Below are positions 40,757-48,696 of a DNA stretch of 64,000 nucleotides, one piece after another. Source of the stretch: a virus. Under the pieces are notes generated by a model that ran no database searches, was not told the origin of the DNA, and saw only the letters and a program-made list of their open reading frames with translations. The stretch lies in the IMG/VR virus record IMGVR_UViG_3300034175_000062, positions 36,456 through 100,455 of that record. The stretch is one strand, 5' to 3'. Within the stretch, counting starts at the first letter, position 1. Every line of letters begins with the position of its first letter. Both the position numbers and the translations under genes were made by a program.

Positions 40757-42162
40757 CCAACTTTTACACGAGCTCGAATTTCTTCAAAGTTCGTGCGGTT
40801 GAACATCTCTCCATTACGATAACGAAGCTTAAGCTCAGAAGTCATGATGAACTCGCCAGTCTCATGAGCGATAGCCTGGTGTGCCTCAAGATCTTCGAGA
40901 CGCACAGTGTTATACTCGCCCTTATACTTGACTAGTTCGAGACGTCCGCGCTTAGACTTCTTTCCACTGTCGGTGATTGGGTCCTTGTAGACGTCGACCC
41001 ATTCACCATCGATATTAGCAGCTGAGCACTTCATAGCGAACTTCGAATCATCGCGATTGTTGATCTGAAGTAGTGCACCACCCTGACCGAAAGTGATATT
41101 GTCGGTCGAGAAGCCAGCCAGCTGCGCACTGAAGATAATAGAACGAATGCTCTGGTGATTGATACCATCACCCTGAAGCACTCGGCAGGTATTGAGGACC
41201 TTGTAACCCTTCTCGTTCATAGTAGAACCGAAGTACAGGTCTAGAAGCTGAAGCACCTTAACTACGATAACTGCGGGATCACCTGAGTCAGGACGTACCA
41301 CGAGGGTGCAGCCAGTGTCGAGAATATCCTGCTTCAGTTCAGTACCAAAGAGCTTGATGGCGTTAAAGATGTCGTAGCTATCAGAGACGATAGAAACGAT
41401 CTTGCCAGGAGCTCCATAGGTACGGATCATATTGCGATAAGAGTCCACCTCGCCATCACGAGTCCAACTCGTTACAGTTGAATGCTCCATAGCAGGTACG
41501 CTAAAGGCAGGGACATCGTCAGCATCATAGTACTCCATAGCGTATTCAATAGCCGTAAGAGTGTCGGTTCCCATGAAGACGGCGATGTGTGCCAGGCCAC
41601 CAATTCCAGCAGATTCGAAGCTACTAACACCACGAGCACCAAAGTCATGTAGCTTAAAATCGATAAGAGACTCATCGCCAGTGTCCTTCAGTCCCTTGAG
41701 GATGATCTGCTTACTGTAGTAGCTGTTCGAAGCAACAGTGGTAGGATACCAGATGCCGCGAAGGAGCAAAGTCTCGAGATACGACGGCAACCACCAGCAC
41801 TCTGGATCGGTATTCTTGATCCAGCAAAGGATCTGCTGAGTGCCGATAACAGTACCCTCGTCGAGCGCATGGATCTCAACAGGGAGAATACCGTCGTGCT
41901 TCTCGAGGATATACATCCAACCTTCACGGTTAAATGGTTCGCCATGAGCCAACGCGACCTTCTCAGCTCGGTTGATCATCTTCAGCGTAACACGCTTCAT
42001 GACGTATTCTTGGATCAGCATCTGAGTGCCGAGGAAGACCAGCTTATCATACATACCGCCACGACTCTCGATGTACGAGAATACGTACTCGGTCTTTGGC
42101 GGATACTGATTGTACTGCGAGAGCTTGTAGCTGTCGGTATTAAGGCAAATGTTGTATTCCAC
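40753..42162 (-). CDS. nadV: Nicotinamide phosphoribosyltransferase
   Basis: 469 aa, normal family length. NTDSYKLSQYNQYPP (Asp10, Tyr12), HDFGARGVSS (172-181), catalytic His227 in AMEHSTVTSW, VVRPDSGDP (Arg290, Asp292), LQGDGIN and FSTDNITFGQGG are all present. Makes NMN from nicotinamide and PRPP. The next gene upstream makes NAD from NMN, so the pair forms a complete salvage route in the infected cell. Confidence 0.96.
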   Translation of the reverse strand: MEYNICLNTDSYKLSQYNQYPPKTEYVFSYIESRGGMYDKLVFLGTQMLIQEYVMKRVTLKMINRAEKVALAHGEPFNREGWMYILEKHDGILPVEIHALDEGTVIGTQQILCWIKNTDPECWWLPSYLETLLLRGIWYPTTVASNSYYSKQIILKGLKDTGDESLIDFKLHDFGARGVSSFESAGIGGLAHIAVFMGTDTLTAIEYAMEYYDADDVPAFSVPAMEHSTVTSWTRDGEVDSYRNMIRTYGAPGKIVSIVSDSYDIFNAIKLFGTELKQDILDTGCTLVVRPDSGDPAVIVVKVLQLLDLYFGSTMNEKGYKVLNTCRVLQGDGINHQSIRSIIFSAQLAGFSTDNITFGQGGALLQINNRDDSKFAMKCSAANIDGEWVDVYKDPITDSGKKSKRGRLELVKYKGEYNTVRLEDLEAHQAIAHETGEFIMTSELKLRYRNGEMFNRTNFEEIRARVKVG

Positions 42163-42205
42163 GATAAGTTCCTTATTCGTGATTAAAAGGTAGAGCGCCT
42201 ATCGC

Positions 42206-43258
42206 TTACCATGCAGTTGGGAGAGGGATCCAGTGCGTGATGATGTCGTAGTGATCATCAAACAGAAGTTCTTTCTTGACTTCGTTGTATGGAACCCACT
42301 TGGCTCGCTTAGCATCATCAGCTCCCTTAACTTTGGGGAACTTGCCGTTGACTCGATGAAGGACGATACGTCCAGCATGAGTGATCGACCTGCCAAGCAG
42401 AGAACGATTCTTATGAGAGAAGGTCTTGATCTCTACGATACTACCACGGATGACCTTTGCAGGAACATCGATCATAGTCTCTTCATCGAGCTCTCGAACG
42501 ATACCATCAACTGGTTCATCGTCCTTTACAGTATCGAAGTATCCACCAGGTAGAGCCCAGAGGTCCTTACCAGGATGCGACTTACGCTGGATCAGTAAGA
42601 TATGACCATCACATGTGACGACCGCATCTACCGTGACTGCAAGCATCGGATATGGGAGGTTTGCATACTGCTTGCGACGGTTCTCTACAACCCGCTTGCC
42701 TTCCATGATGTATTCGAATGCTTCTGTCTTACGGAAGTCATCCATCCACTCAAGGACGGTGCCAGGTACACAACCAACAAGGAAGTTGCGGTTGTAGTTA
42801 CGCTGGAAGTAGAGCTCACGGATCATAGTCGCATCGAGCACTTGAGCCAGCGGAACATTCACGTCATCCCATTGAGGGAACATACGCAGATATTCTGCAG
42901 TCTCAGCGTCTTTGTGATGACCAATAAGCACGATAGCGTCGTTAGCATTAGCATGCTTAGCTACGTTCTGTTGGATACGAGTGATCCAACCATCATAGTC
43001 GTAGAGGGTGTCGATAACGTATTCGACTACGTACTCAGCCCCGGTTCGCTTAGCTAGATCAGCTAGGATAGGCTTGAGCATTAGGGCTCGTTCCGCGGCA
43101 GTCCATGGATTCTTATGGGTGCGAGGCTGGAAGGCGGAGCCGATGTTTACTACGACTGTATCAGCAATCATACCAGCTTCGAAGAGCAGTGCAGTATGAG
43201 CGTCGTGTAGACCTTGAAAACGTCCGATGACTACAGACGTGTCGTATTTCTTATGCAT
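42206..43258 (-). CDS. nadM: NMN adenylyltransferase-Nudix fusion (NadM type)
   Basis: 350 aa. Residues 1-180 are a nucleotidyltransferase with GRFQGLHDAH (12-21, the GRFQPxHxGH site), WTAAERALML and LIGHHKD; residues about 205-345 are a Nudix domain with GGYFDTVKDDEPVDGIVREL-DEET (Nudix box). Converts NMN to NAD; the Nudix half probably hydrolyses ADP-ribose, whose ribose-phosphate can feed PRPP. Has a late-type GATAAATA at 43317-43324. Confidence 0.95.
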   Translation of the reverse strand: MHKKYDTSVVIGRFQGLHDAHTALLFEAGMIADTVVVNIGSAFQPRTHKNPWTAAERALMLKPILADLAKRTGAEYVVEYVIDTLYDYDGWITRIQQNVAKHANANDAIVLIGHHKDAETAEYLRMFPQWDDVNVPLAQVLDATMIRELYFQRNYNRNFLVGCVPGTVLEWMDDFRKTEAFEYIMEGKRVVENRRKQYANLPYPMLAVTVDAVVTCDGHILLIQRKSHPGKDLWALPGGYFDTVKDDEPVDGIVRELDEETMIDVPAKVIRGSIVEIKTFSHKNRSLLGRSITHAGRIVLHRVNGKFPKVKGADDAKRAKWVPYNEVKKELLFDDHYDIITHWIPLPTAW

Positions 43259-43316
43259 TTGAACCGCAAAACTCCTTTGCGTTATAAAAGAGGAACAGTC
43301 TATCTGTCCTCGGTAG

Positions 43317-43324
43317 TATTTATC
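43317..43324 (-). promoter_or_regulatory. T4-type late promoter
   Basis: GATAAATACT upstream of the NAD-salvage genes, about 60 bases before the NadM ATG. Confidence 0.6.
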
Positions 43325-43535
43325 ACCCGTAGTAGACTACGCCCTTATGAGTGATCTTCATCGGGCGGACGGTGGTTTCCTTCACGAGCTTTTCGTGACC
43401 GGACCGTTCGTCAACCTCGAAGGTCTGAAACTTGATGGGTTCAGGTGCAGAACGACCTGCTTCGATCTCATTGGCAGCGAACTTAGTGAACTGCCATTCA
43501 CGATCAAACTGATTGGTGCGAGTACGATTGCTCAC
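43323..43535 (-). CDS. Unknown small protein (70 aa)
   Basis: MSNRTRTNQFDREWQFTKFA, beta-rich end (MKITHKGVVYYG). ATGA coupling to the upstream gene. Confidence 0.75.
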   Translation of the reverse strand: MSNRTRTNQFDREWQFTKFAANEIEAGRSAPEPIKFQTFEVDERSGHEKLVKETTVRPMKITHKGVVYYG

Positions 43536-43747
43536 AGACCGAGCTCATTGAACTCATCTTGAGTGGTGCAATACCGAATGACACGCTTGATGCTCTTAGC
43601 CAGCTTCTTCTCATCGGGATATCCGAGGTGACCCATCTCCTTAAGACGGGCAGCTTCCACCTTAACATATTCGTAATGTCGGAGTAGGAAGTCGAGAATG
43701 ATCTTGTCCTCAATCTCGATGCTGATTGGTACTTCAACAGTATGCAT
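43532..43747 (-). CDS. Unknown small protein (71 aa)
   Basis: MHTVEVPISIEIEDKIILDF, helical, basic C-terminal helix (KKLAKSIKRVIRYC). Lies between gp59 and the 43323 gene; possibly a small replication accessory by position only. Confidence 0.75.
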   Translation of the reverse strand: MHTVEVPISIEIEDKIILDFLLRHYEYVKVEAARLKEMGHLGYPDEKKLAKSIKRVIRYCTTQDEFNELGL

Positions 43748-43756
43748 TATAAACCT

Positions 43757-44335
43757 TTAACTAAATTTGTCAACTACAATTTTCTTAAACTTTGGAAGTT
43801 CGTAAGTCATGAAGGGCTGGTACTTGCGAACCTTCATAGCGACTTCCTGCCAGACTGGATCGTACTCCATGGCCTTCGACCATTTATTGTAACAACCAGT
43901 AAGATGGACTAAGATGACGAGTGTTTCGATCGAGACTACACCACGAAGGTACAGCTTCAGGAGCGGTGGATGACCACCATTCTCTAGTCTGAAGTTTGTG
44001 TCGAAATCATCGTCAAGTTGTCCCAATTCATTACTAAACGAATAGGTGAGGGACTGGTTTCGCTTGAGCCAGCTGTTGTACGCGACTTCAGCTGCGTCAG
44101 AATTAACGAGCTCTCCCACCCAGACTTGGGCACCGCGCTCAACGATATTGGCAAGTATGAAAGAGCGAGGGTCTTTAAGCTTTGCAAGCTTGTCAAAGTA
44201 GTATCTGTCGTTTCGGCCTTCGAAGGCGCGGGTAGAAGCAGATACTTTACCTCCGTATCGGAAGTAGTCATACGAGTCCTTGGTGAAGTGCTGTTTGAGA
44301 GCTAGATAATAGACGTATAGATCAAACGATTTCAT
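43757..44335 (-). CDS. gp59: Helicase loader, T4 gp59-like
   Basis: 192 aa. YVYYLALKQHFTKDSYDYFRY, RNDRYYFDKLAKLKDPRSFI and WVGELVNSDAAEVAYNSWLK match gp59, which loads the gp41 helicase on gp32-coated forks; LYLRGVVSIETLVILVHLTG also corresponds to a conserved helix. Close to gp32 in the same strand. Confidence 0.9.
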   Translation of the reverse strand: MKSFDLYVYYLALKQHFTKDSYDYFRYGGKVSASTRAFEGRNDRYYFDKLAKLKDPRSFILANIVERGAQVWVGELVNSDAAEVAYNSWLKRNQSLTYSFSNELGQLDDDFDTNFRLENGGHPPLLKLYLRGVVSIETLVILVHLTGCYNKWSKAMEYDPVWQEVAMKVRKYQPFMTYELPKFKKIVVDKFS

Positions 44336-44347
44336 GGACCAACTATC

Positions 44348-44569
44348 TTAGATGGGAAGCCTCGCTGAAGGCTTGAGGATGTTGAGGTTCTCAGCTTCGA
44401 TCTGAATCTTAGCTTTAAGGACCGCGTCTTTCTTGATGAGCGACGCGGCCGTTTCAACATCAATGTTATGATCTGCGCAGTAGTGGCAGATGGCGTCGAT
44501 AATATCTACCGTGCCGCCGTGCGTTAGCTTTTCGATTTCTTTAGCGAAATCAACATTGAACTTCGACAA
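44348..44569 (-). CDS. gp33: Late transcription coactivator, T4 gp33-like
   Basis: 73 aa. SKFNVDFAKEIEKLTHGG, IIDAICHYCADHNIDVETAA, and LKAKIQIEAENLNIL match the gp33 family, which bridges RNA polymerase with the sliding clamp at late promoters. This supports the late promoter calls in the window. Its sigma partner gp55 is not in the window. Confidence 0.85.
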   Translation of the reverse strand: MSKFNVDFAKEIEKLTHGGTVDIIDAICHYCADHNIDVETAASLIKKDAVLKAKIQIEAENLNILKPSARLPI

Positions 44570-44571
44570 AA

Positions 44572-44835
44572 TTATATTCCAGGGATCTTTACGTTCAGGA
44601 TATTAGAGATATCAGATATACCATACATGCAAGATCTTGTAAAGGCAAAAGTAAAGAAATATGGAACTAATACCGGCATAAAAAAAGCCGCCATGACTAC
44701 AACAAGTAGATCAAGAGCGACATTGGACATCAGGCAGACAGCCCGATCTAGCGGATCATCATAACCAAATATGATAACGCCGATGCTATGAAATGTGATG
44801 AACACACCAGCGACAAGGGAAATAAGGATTAGCAT
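44572..44835 (-). CDS. Membrane protein (87 aa)
   Basis: Three hydrophobic stretches (MLILISLVAGVFITFHSIGV; VALDLLVVVMAAFFMPVLVP; a short third). Start overlaps the stop of the gene upstream. Unknown role. Confidence 0.72.
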   Translation of the reverse strand: MLILISLVAGVFITFHSIGVIIFGYDDPLDRAVCLMSNVALDLLVVVMAAFFMPVLVPYFFTFAFTRSCMYGISDISNILNVKIPGI

Positions 44836-45044
44836 TAGTTGTACAGTTGCTGAGCCTTCTTTGGGTCTTCATCGATGCTTAGAATTACTGCTTCGAGCTG
44901 TCGAGCATATTCAACCAGGATGAGAAGATCTTCGCCGTTGACATTCGTCATGACAGCATTTACTGGCGACTTAAGTACTTTGAGCTCGAGATCATCGATG
45001 AGCTTGGTCATGATCGAGCGAAACTTAGCAGGCTTAGTTGACAT
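44835..45044 (-). CDS. Unknown small protein (69 aa)
   Basis: Start MSTKPAKFRSIMTKLIDDLE follows CGGAGTACCACTTA; a longer frame would run into the tRNA gene. Helical. A late-type CATAAATA at 45071-45078 serves it. Confidence 0.78.
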   Translation of the reverse strand: MSTKPAKFRSIMTKLIDDLELKVLKSPVNAVMTNVNGEDLLILVEYARQLEAVILSIDEDPKKAQQLYN

Positions 45045-45070
45045 TAAGTGGTACTCCGTTTGAGACCTCT

Positions 45071-45078
45071 TATTTATG
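45071..45078 (-). promoter_or_regulatory. T4-type late promoter
   Basis: CATAAATA between the tRNA gene and 44835-45044. Confidence 0.6.
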
Positions 45079-45083
45079 CTAGA

Positions 45084-45155
45084 TGGAGCGCCTGAAGGGA
45101 TTCGAACCCTTATCTCTATGCTTAGAAGGCAATGGCCCATTCCCTTGGCAGGCGC
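45084..45155 (-). tRNA. tRNA-Arg(UCU)-like gene with a short D-arm region
   Basis: 72 bases. Acceptor arms GCGCCTG/CAGGCGC pair over 7 bp, with encoded TCCA end; T-arm AAGGG-TTCGAAT-CCCTT is canonical; the anticodon loop CTTCTAA gives UCU (reads AGA, AGG). The D-arm region is short (about 3-bp stem) and the anticodon stem pairs for only three bases, and the discriminator is T, so it may be degenerate. Sits downstream of an AATAAATA late element (45171-45178) in the stretch with the tmRNA. Confidence 0.65.
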
Positions 45156-45169
45156 ACATCTTTATGTCA

Positions 45170-45364
45170 TTATTTATTACGCTTGTGACGCTTACTAGCA
45201 GCAAATTCTTGTACTGCGAAGATCAACATGATCGGACCAAGAATCGGCCATAGGATGCATGCCCAGATGACGTTGTCACCAGAAGGACCATCATAGTACT
45301 CGACCGCGAACACGATTGCCAACCCAATGACGAAGTAAGCTAGGATGCCGAGAACGATGAGCAT
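45170..45364 (-). CDS. Two-helix membrane protein (64 aa)
   Basis: MLIVLGILAYFVIGLAIVFA then VIWACILWPILGPIMLIFAV and a basic tail (SKRHKRNK). Start overlaps the upstream stop. Unknown role. Confidence 0.75.
   Translation of the reverse strand: MLIVLGILAYFVIGLAIVFAVEYYDGPSGDNVIWACILWPILGPIMLIFAVQEFAASKRHKRNK
45171..45178 (-). promoter_or_regulatory. Late promoter-like element before the tRNA
   Basis: AATAAATA inside the 3' end of the 45170-45364 gene, about 16 bases before the tRNA 5' end. Confidence 0.45.
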
Positions 45365-45624
45365 TACGAAGCCGGAGTCTCAGCAGCCTGCGAACCAAGC
45401 TGGTAGCCGATCATGAAGCTCTTGCAGCTGACGACGAAGGTACGGAACTTAGCAGGAGTATCGAGCTGAAGATACTCAACGACCTGTCCAGCAGTGGCCT
45501 GATTAGCCATGACCGCGACACATGCGCGGACGTTCTTCTGGACTTCCTCGTCGGTGACCGGGAGGGGCGATTCTTGAACAACTGGAGTCGCGGCTGCGAG
45601 AGCTGCCGCCATAAGAAGCATCAT
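45364..45624 (-). CDS. Small exported protein (86 aa)
   Basis: Signal-peptide-like start MMLLMAAALAAATPVVQ, then an acidic and helical domain with two cysteines (RACVAVM...VSCKSFM) that could pair in the periplasm. Downstream of the tmRNA gene. Function unknown. Confidence 0.72.
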   Translation of the reverse strand: MMLLMAAALAAATPVVQESPLPVTDEEVQKNVRACVAVMANQATAGQVVEYLQLDTPAKFRTFVVSCKSFMIGYQLGSQAAETPAS

Positions 45625-45644
45625 AGTAAAATCCGAATGTAAGA

Positions 45645-45945
45645 GAAGTGGGCCCGTGCTGTTGCTAGGTGGAACCCGTACCCCAGAAACGATTACGCGG
45701 CTAGCGCATACTCGTTAGCAAGGACATCATTGTCGTTTGCATTTAGTTGTGTAGCCCGGTCGTGGGCCAAGCGATCATCTACGTATAGTCTTCAGAAGCA
45801 ATCGATGCTGCGTCGCCCCCATCAAAGCCCGCCTGCAAGTAATCCAACACGACATCACGTGTAAAACGAAATCTATCCGCATGTGGATCGGGCTATGGTG
45901 GAGGCGCCGGGTGCTGCCCCCGGGTCTTACCGCCTATCATTCTAC
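45645..45945 (-). ncRNA. ssrA: Permuted two-piece tmRNA (phage-encoded)
   Basis: Read on the minus strand, the acceptor piece comes first and ends GGCGCCTCCACCA at 45895, with a T-arm CCGGG-GGCAGCA-CCCGG. After a 74-base spacer the coding piece begins GGGGGCG at 45820. GGGGGCG pairs with CGCCTCC over 7 bp with G3-U70, the alanyl-tRNA synthetase signal, followed by A73-CCA. The coding piece carries the tag ANDNDVLANEYALAA-stop (45740-45693). The spacer is flanked by AGCCCG/CGGGCT, which would pair and bring the ends together for cutting. This order (acceptor before coding) is the permuted alphaproteobacterial form. It would rescue stalled ribosomes and tag peptides for ClpXP. Outer ends are estimates. 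Confidence 0.95.
45693..45740 (-). other. tmRNA proteolysis-tag reading frame
   Basis: Codons from GCA at 45740 to TAA at 45693 encode ANDNDVLANEYALAA. The ANDN start and the ALAA end are standard for alphaproteobacterial tags; the NDVLANEY middle may differ from the host's own. Confidence 0.95.
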
Positions 45946-45964
45946 ATCAAGCAATGATAATGTA

Positions 45965-45993
45965 TTTATACCCTAAGTTGGTACAAATGTCAA
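45965..45993 (-). promoter_or_regulatory. Strong tmRNA promoter
   Basis: TTGACA, 17 bp, TATAAA. The -10 region reads TATAAATAC, so it matches both sigma70 and T4-late elements; it lies just before the tmRNA acceptor piece. Confidence 0.8.
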
Positions 45994-46298
45994 GGCTTTT
46001 TTTTATCGAGTAGAGACTTTTGCCTGCTCTCCCACTGCGACTTCTTATGATTGCAGTTACCGCAGAGCAGCTGGAAGTTCTCTTCAGTATCGGTACCACC
46101 CAGGCATCGGGCGACCGTATGATCGAGCGTTGCCTTATCTTTCCAGTTGTCGGTGAACTGAAGGTTGTGGGTGACCTTACCACAGAAGGGATTACGACAG
46201 CGTGGATCTTTGCGCCATTCGGCTAGCCTGAAGACTAGCCGATGGTAATTCTTCATTGAGGACCTACGATGGCCCTCGTTCTCATAGATTGTTGGCAT
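45990..46298 (-). CDS. HNH endonuclease
   Basis: Up to 102 aa; an internal ATG at 46256 (MKNYHRLVFRLAEWRK) is a possible start. CRNPFCGK and LLCGNCNHKKSQ provide the two zinc knuckles around LDHTVARCLGG, the HNH active-site block. Free-standing HNH genes in T4-like phages are often homing endonucleases; here it lies next to the tmRNA promoter, with the tmRNA on its downstream side. Confidence 0.88.
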   Translation of the reverse strand: MPTIYENEGHRRSSMKNYHRLVFRLAEWRKDPRCRNPFCGKVTHNLQFTDNWKDKATLDHTVARCLGGTDTEENFQLLCGNCNHKKSQWESRQKSLLDKKKP

Positions 46299-46506
46299 CG
46301 AGCGGCCTGATAACTAGAAAGGATGTATCGATCGACATGAAGAATGTCTGATGGCAGATGCTATGGCATTCGTCTGAGAACTCGTCCCATTCGGTATAGT
46401 CCCATTCAGACGGATGCCAATCTGCAGCTCTTCGATCAAAGGCCATTTGAATAGCGATCTTCTGGCCGTCAGTCGGTGTATGTTGGGTTATGCGCCAGTC
46501 GCTCAC
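46282..46506 (-). CDS. Unknown small protein (74 aa)
   Basis: MSDWRITQHTPTDGQKIAIQ, then Trp-rich (ADWHPSEWDYTEWDEF). Overlaps both neighbours. No domain recognised. Confidence 0.72.
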   Translation of the reverse strand: MSDWRITQHTPTDGQKIAIQMAFDRRAADWHPSEWDYTEWDEFSDECHSICHQTFFMSIDTSFLVIRPLDANNL

Positions 46507-47705
46507 TTAGGCACTACCCTCAGCAAGATGGTGTTCTCATTCATCCGCTCTTGCAGCTTCTGTTCACTACCATTGATCTCACTCATGAGCTTTCGTAGGG
46601 AGATCTTGCCGCCCTTAAGCACTTGGTCGAGCACCGAGGCCACATCCTTCGCTTTCAGCTTCTTTGTAAAGCTAGTAGCTGGATCGTGGTTAGCGATAGC
46701 AGTACGGTTGATATCGAGTCCGGCTGGGCTGGCCATACGGAATACGCTGAGCTGGTTGTACTTAGTACTGAACGCCCATAGCTCACCAGCTCCGAGGATA
46801 GAATCTGGTCGAATAGACTGGAGCTTATTAGCTACGTCTGTTGGCTGGTACTTGAAGTGTTGCAGCTTCTTTTCGACAGATACTGGCTTAGGAGTACGTG
46901 GCTTACGAGCCTTCTTCTCGTTCTGGTTGTAACGCTCAGCATCCTCCACGATCATCACATAGAAGTCATAGAGCGATTCGAGTTGCTTGGCTGTGTAACC
47001 AGCATAACCCTCGACTACCTTTGAATCGGTCTTGAGGTAAGCCATTTCGATCTCAGTAAGCTGAGGATCGTAGAAGTCGAATATAGCTTTAGCCTGAAGC
47101 GGAGTCGCTTCGATCTTCTTCAGATGCTCATACAGCTCAAAGGACGATTGATATCCACCATTGTGGAAATTGTCGATGGTCTCTTCGATATCCGAGATGA
47201 GATGATCGGCCTTAGCCTTGATCCGATCTTGGACAGAGGGTTTCTGAGAGGGCTTAGGCTTATCCTGGTGGGTAATACCCTCTGGATTGGTTACCTCCAT
47301 TCTAGCCTTGCTATAATCCCTCTCTAGCATCAGCTTGAGCCGGGTCTCAAAGAAGGTTAGAGCATTAGCTGGAAGATTAGCACCGAGGCTTCGCATACGA
47401 GCGATCCAGCCAGACGTAGTGCAGATCCATTTGTCTGGAACGTCCTTGATACGCTTATGGTCAGCGTCACGGACAGAATTCTTGAGATAGGTGAGGAGGA
47501 AACTCTTCGCATCCGCCGTACCATACATCGAGTTGTACCAGCTAAGGTTCATCCCGTGTTCGAGGTTGGTGATGACGTCAGATGTAAAGGTGGGTTCGCC
47601 AGCATTCTTCTTAGCGATATAGTACTCGGACTTCGCTTTGCTGGTAACTCGGACGGTAGGCTTCTTCTTTTTAGTCAGGCTTGGTCGACGCGTAGGTGCT
47701 ACCAC
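46503..47705 (-). CDS. Unknown basic protein (400 aa)
   Basis: N-terminal KKKKPTVRVTSKAKSEYYIA; NLSWYNSMYGTADAKSFLLT; a Lys/Pro linker (KARKPRTPKPVSVEKKLQHF); and a C-terminal domain with GELWAFSTKYNQLSVFRMAS. The general look is of a T4-like core protein of unknown role, possibly nucleic-acid binding. Has its own promoter at 47741-47770. Confidence 0.8.
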   Translation of the reverse strand: MVAPTRRPSLTKKKKPTVRVTSKAKSEYYIAKKNAGEPTFTSDVITNLEHGMNLSWYNSMYGTADAKSFLLTYLKNSVRDADHKRIKDVPDKWICTTSGWIARMRSLGANLPANALTFFETRLKLMLERDYSKARMEVTNPEGITHQDKPKPSQKPSVQDRIKAKADHLISDIEETIDNFHNGGYQSSFELYEHLKKIEATPLQAKAIFDFYDPQLTEIEMAYLKTDSKVVEGYAGYTAKQLESLYDFYVMIVEDAERYNQNEKKARKPRTPKPVSVEKKLQHFKYQPTDVANKLQSIRPDSILGAGELWAFSTKYNQLSVFRMASPAGLDINRTAIANHDPATSFTKKLKAKDVASVLDQVLKGGKISLRKLMSEINGSEQKLQERMNENTILLRVVPK

Positions 47706-47740
47706 AAATGTGTCCTTGGTAACGATGTTTGGATGGGACC

Positions 47741-47770
47741 ATTATATATCCAAACAGGCTACTTTGTAAA
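47741..47770 (-). promoter_or_regulatory. sigma70-like promoter
   Basis: TTTACA, 18 bp, TATAAT for the run 47705 to 45990. Confidence 0.7.
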
Positions 47771-48001
47771 CTACTTTTTTCTAAACGGAATTAGCTCCCT
47801 CGGACGTACTACTTGCGCACCATATATAATTGCCGCATGGAACTGGTGTTCATTAACATCGTAGTGATCGCGATGAAAGAAGTGACGACCTATGCCAAGG
47901 GTTGCGGCAAATTCGTGCAACTCTTGCAAGTCATCAGCCATCATGTGGCTGTATCGTTTCATCTTACCAGCGTAGAAGCGTGGTGGATCGATGTATATCA
48001 T
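47771..48001 (-). CDS. DUF4031 protein
   Basis: 76 aa. MIYIDPPRFYAGKMKRYSHM, ADDLQELHEFAATLGIGRHF and HRDHYDVNEHQF are the DUF4031 hallmark. A common phage/bacterial protein of unknown role with conserved His and Asp residues. ATGA overlap with 47998-48192. Confidence 0.92.
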   Translation of the reverse strand: MIYIDPPRFYAGKMKRYSHMMADDLQELHEFAATLGIGRHFFHRDHYDVNEHQFHAAIIYGAQVVRPRELIPFRKK

Positions 48002-48192
48002 GTCGGTCTCATGTTTAGAGTTAAGGTGGCGTTGTCGTCAGTTTGAAGCACACAGCCTCTGATCTCCATGTATATATTCTTGCCGCATTCTGGGCAGAAC
48101 GTCGGATATCGTGGATTGACCCAGCACAGAAGCGTACCACAGCAGGGCATCTCTATAAGCCTGAAGTGAACGCGTTCTGTTGATCTTGCCAT
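47998..48192 (-). CDS. Zinc-ribbon protein (64 aa)
   Basis: PCCGTLLCWVNPRYPTFCPE followed by CGK gives a C-C...C...C-x2-C ribbon. A TTGACA box at 48224-48229 precedes it, but the -10 is weak. Confidence 0.8.
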   Translation of the reverse strand: MARSTERVHFRLIEMPCCGTLLCWVNPRYPTFCPECGKNIYMEIRGCVLQTDDNATLTLNMRPT

Positions 48193-48225
48193 GATACCCG
48201 ACCTTATTACACATTACAAGAAATG

Positions 48226-48696
48226 TCAAACAACTACAGGCCACGCCCACTGGAGCAGACCCTGATTGATGACTTTAGATTGTTTGCCCTCTGCCTTCAG
48301 CTTGACAGCACGAGAGTACCAACGAGCATACGCCGAATAGCGCTTGATCTGGTGCTCATCGTGCTCGCCAAGTCGACGACCCGAGATGAACCGCATGTAC
48401 CAGTGGAACCAGCCGATCGGATCGTGTTCGAAGATCCAGCCGTTCTCCATCCATGCCGCGTAGTCGAGGCCGGCCTTCACACCGAAACAGTTCTTCGACC
48501 AATCAGGCTCGCCGTTCTGCTCACGTAGACGCTCTACGATGCTCGGACGGATTCCCTCATAGTCTTCCTCGATCGCTAGCTCGAAGTAAGCGTGACCGAA
48601 GACGCCTAGATCAAGCATCTTCTCGGGCGTATAGAACGGCTTGAAAGCTAGTCCGCCCGAGTGGAAGGTCTGGTTCTGGTCGCTCGAAAAGTCCAT
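48226..48696 (-). CDS. Conserved phage protein of unknown function (156 aa)
   Basis: KNCFGVKAGLDYAAWMENGW, then FEHDPIGWFHWYMRFISGRR: a strongly conserved-looking Trp/His/Tyr block I associate with a widespread phage and bacterial family without known role. AAGGTGATCG precedes the ATG, which lies 86 bases inside the upstream gene, an unusually long overlap. Confidence 0.82.
   Translation of the reverse strand: MDFSSDQNQTFHSGGLAFKPFYTPEKMLDLGVFGHAYFELAIEEDYEGIRPSIVERLREQNGEPDWSKNCFGVKAGLDYAAWMENGWIFEHDPIGWFHWYMRFISGRRLGEHDEHQIKRYSAYARWYSRAVKLKAEGKQSKVINQGLLQWAWPVVV

Noticed and set aside
45122-45128. Amber-suppressor reading (CUA) of the tRNA anticodon loop
   Set aside because: Shifting the loop by one base to give CUA breaks the closing stem pair; the UCU register keeps T33, A37 and three stem pairs.
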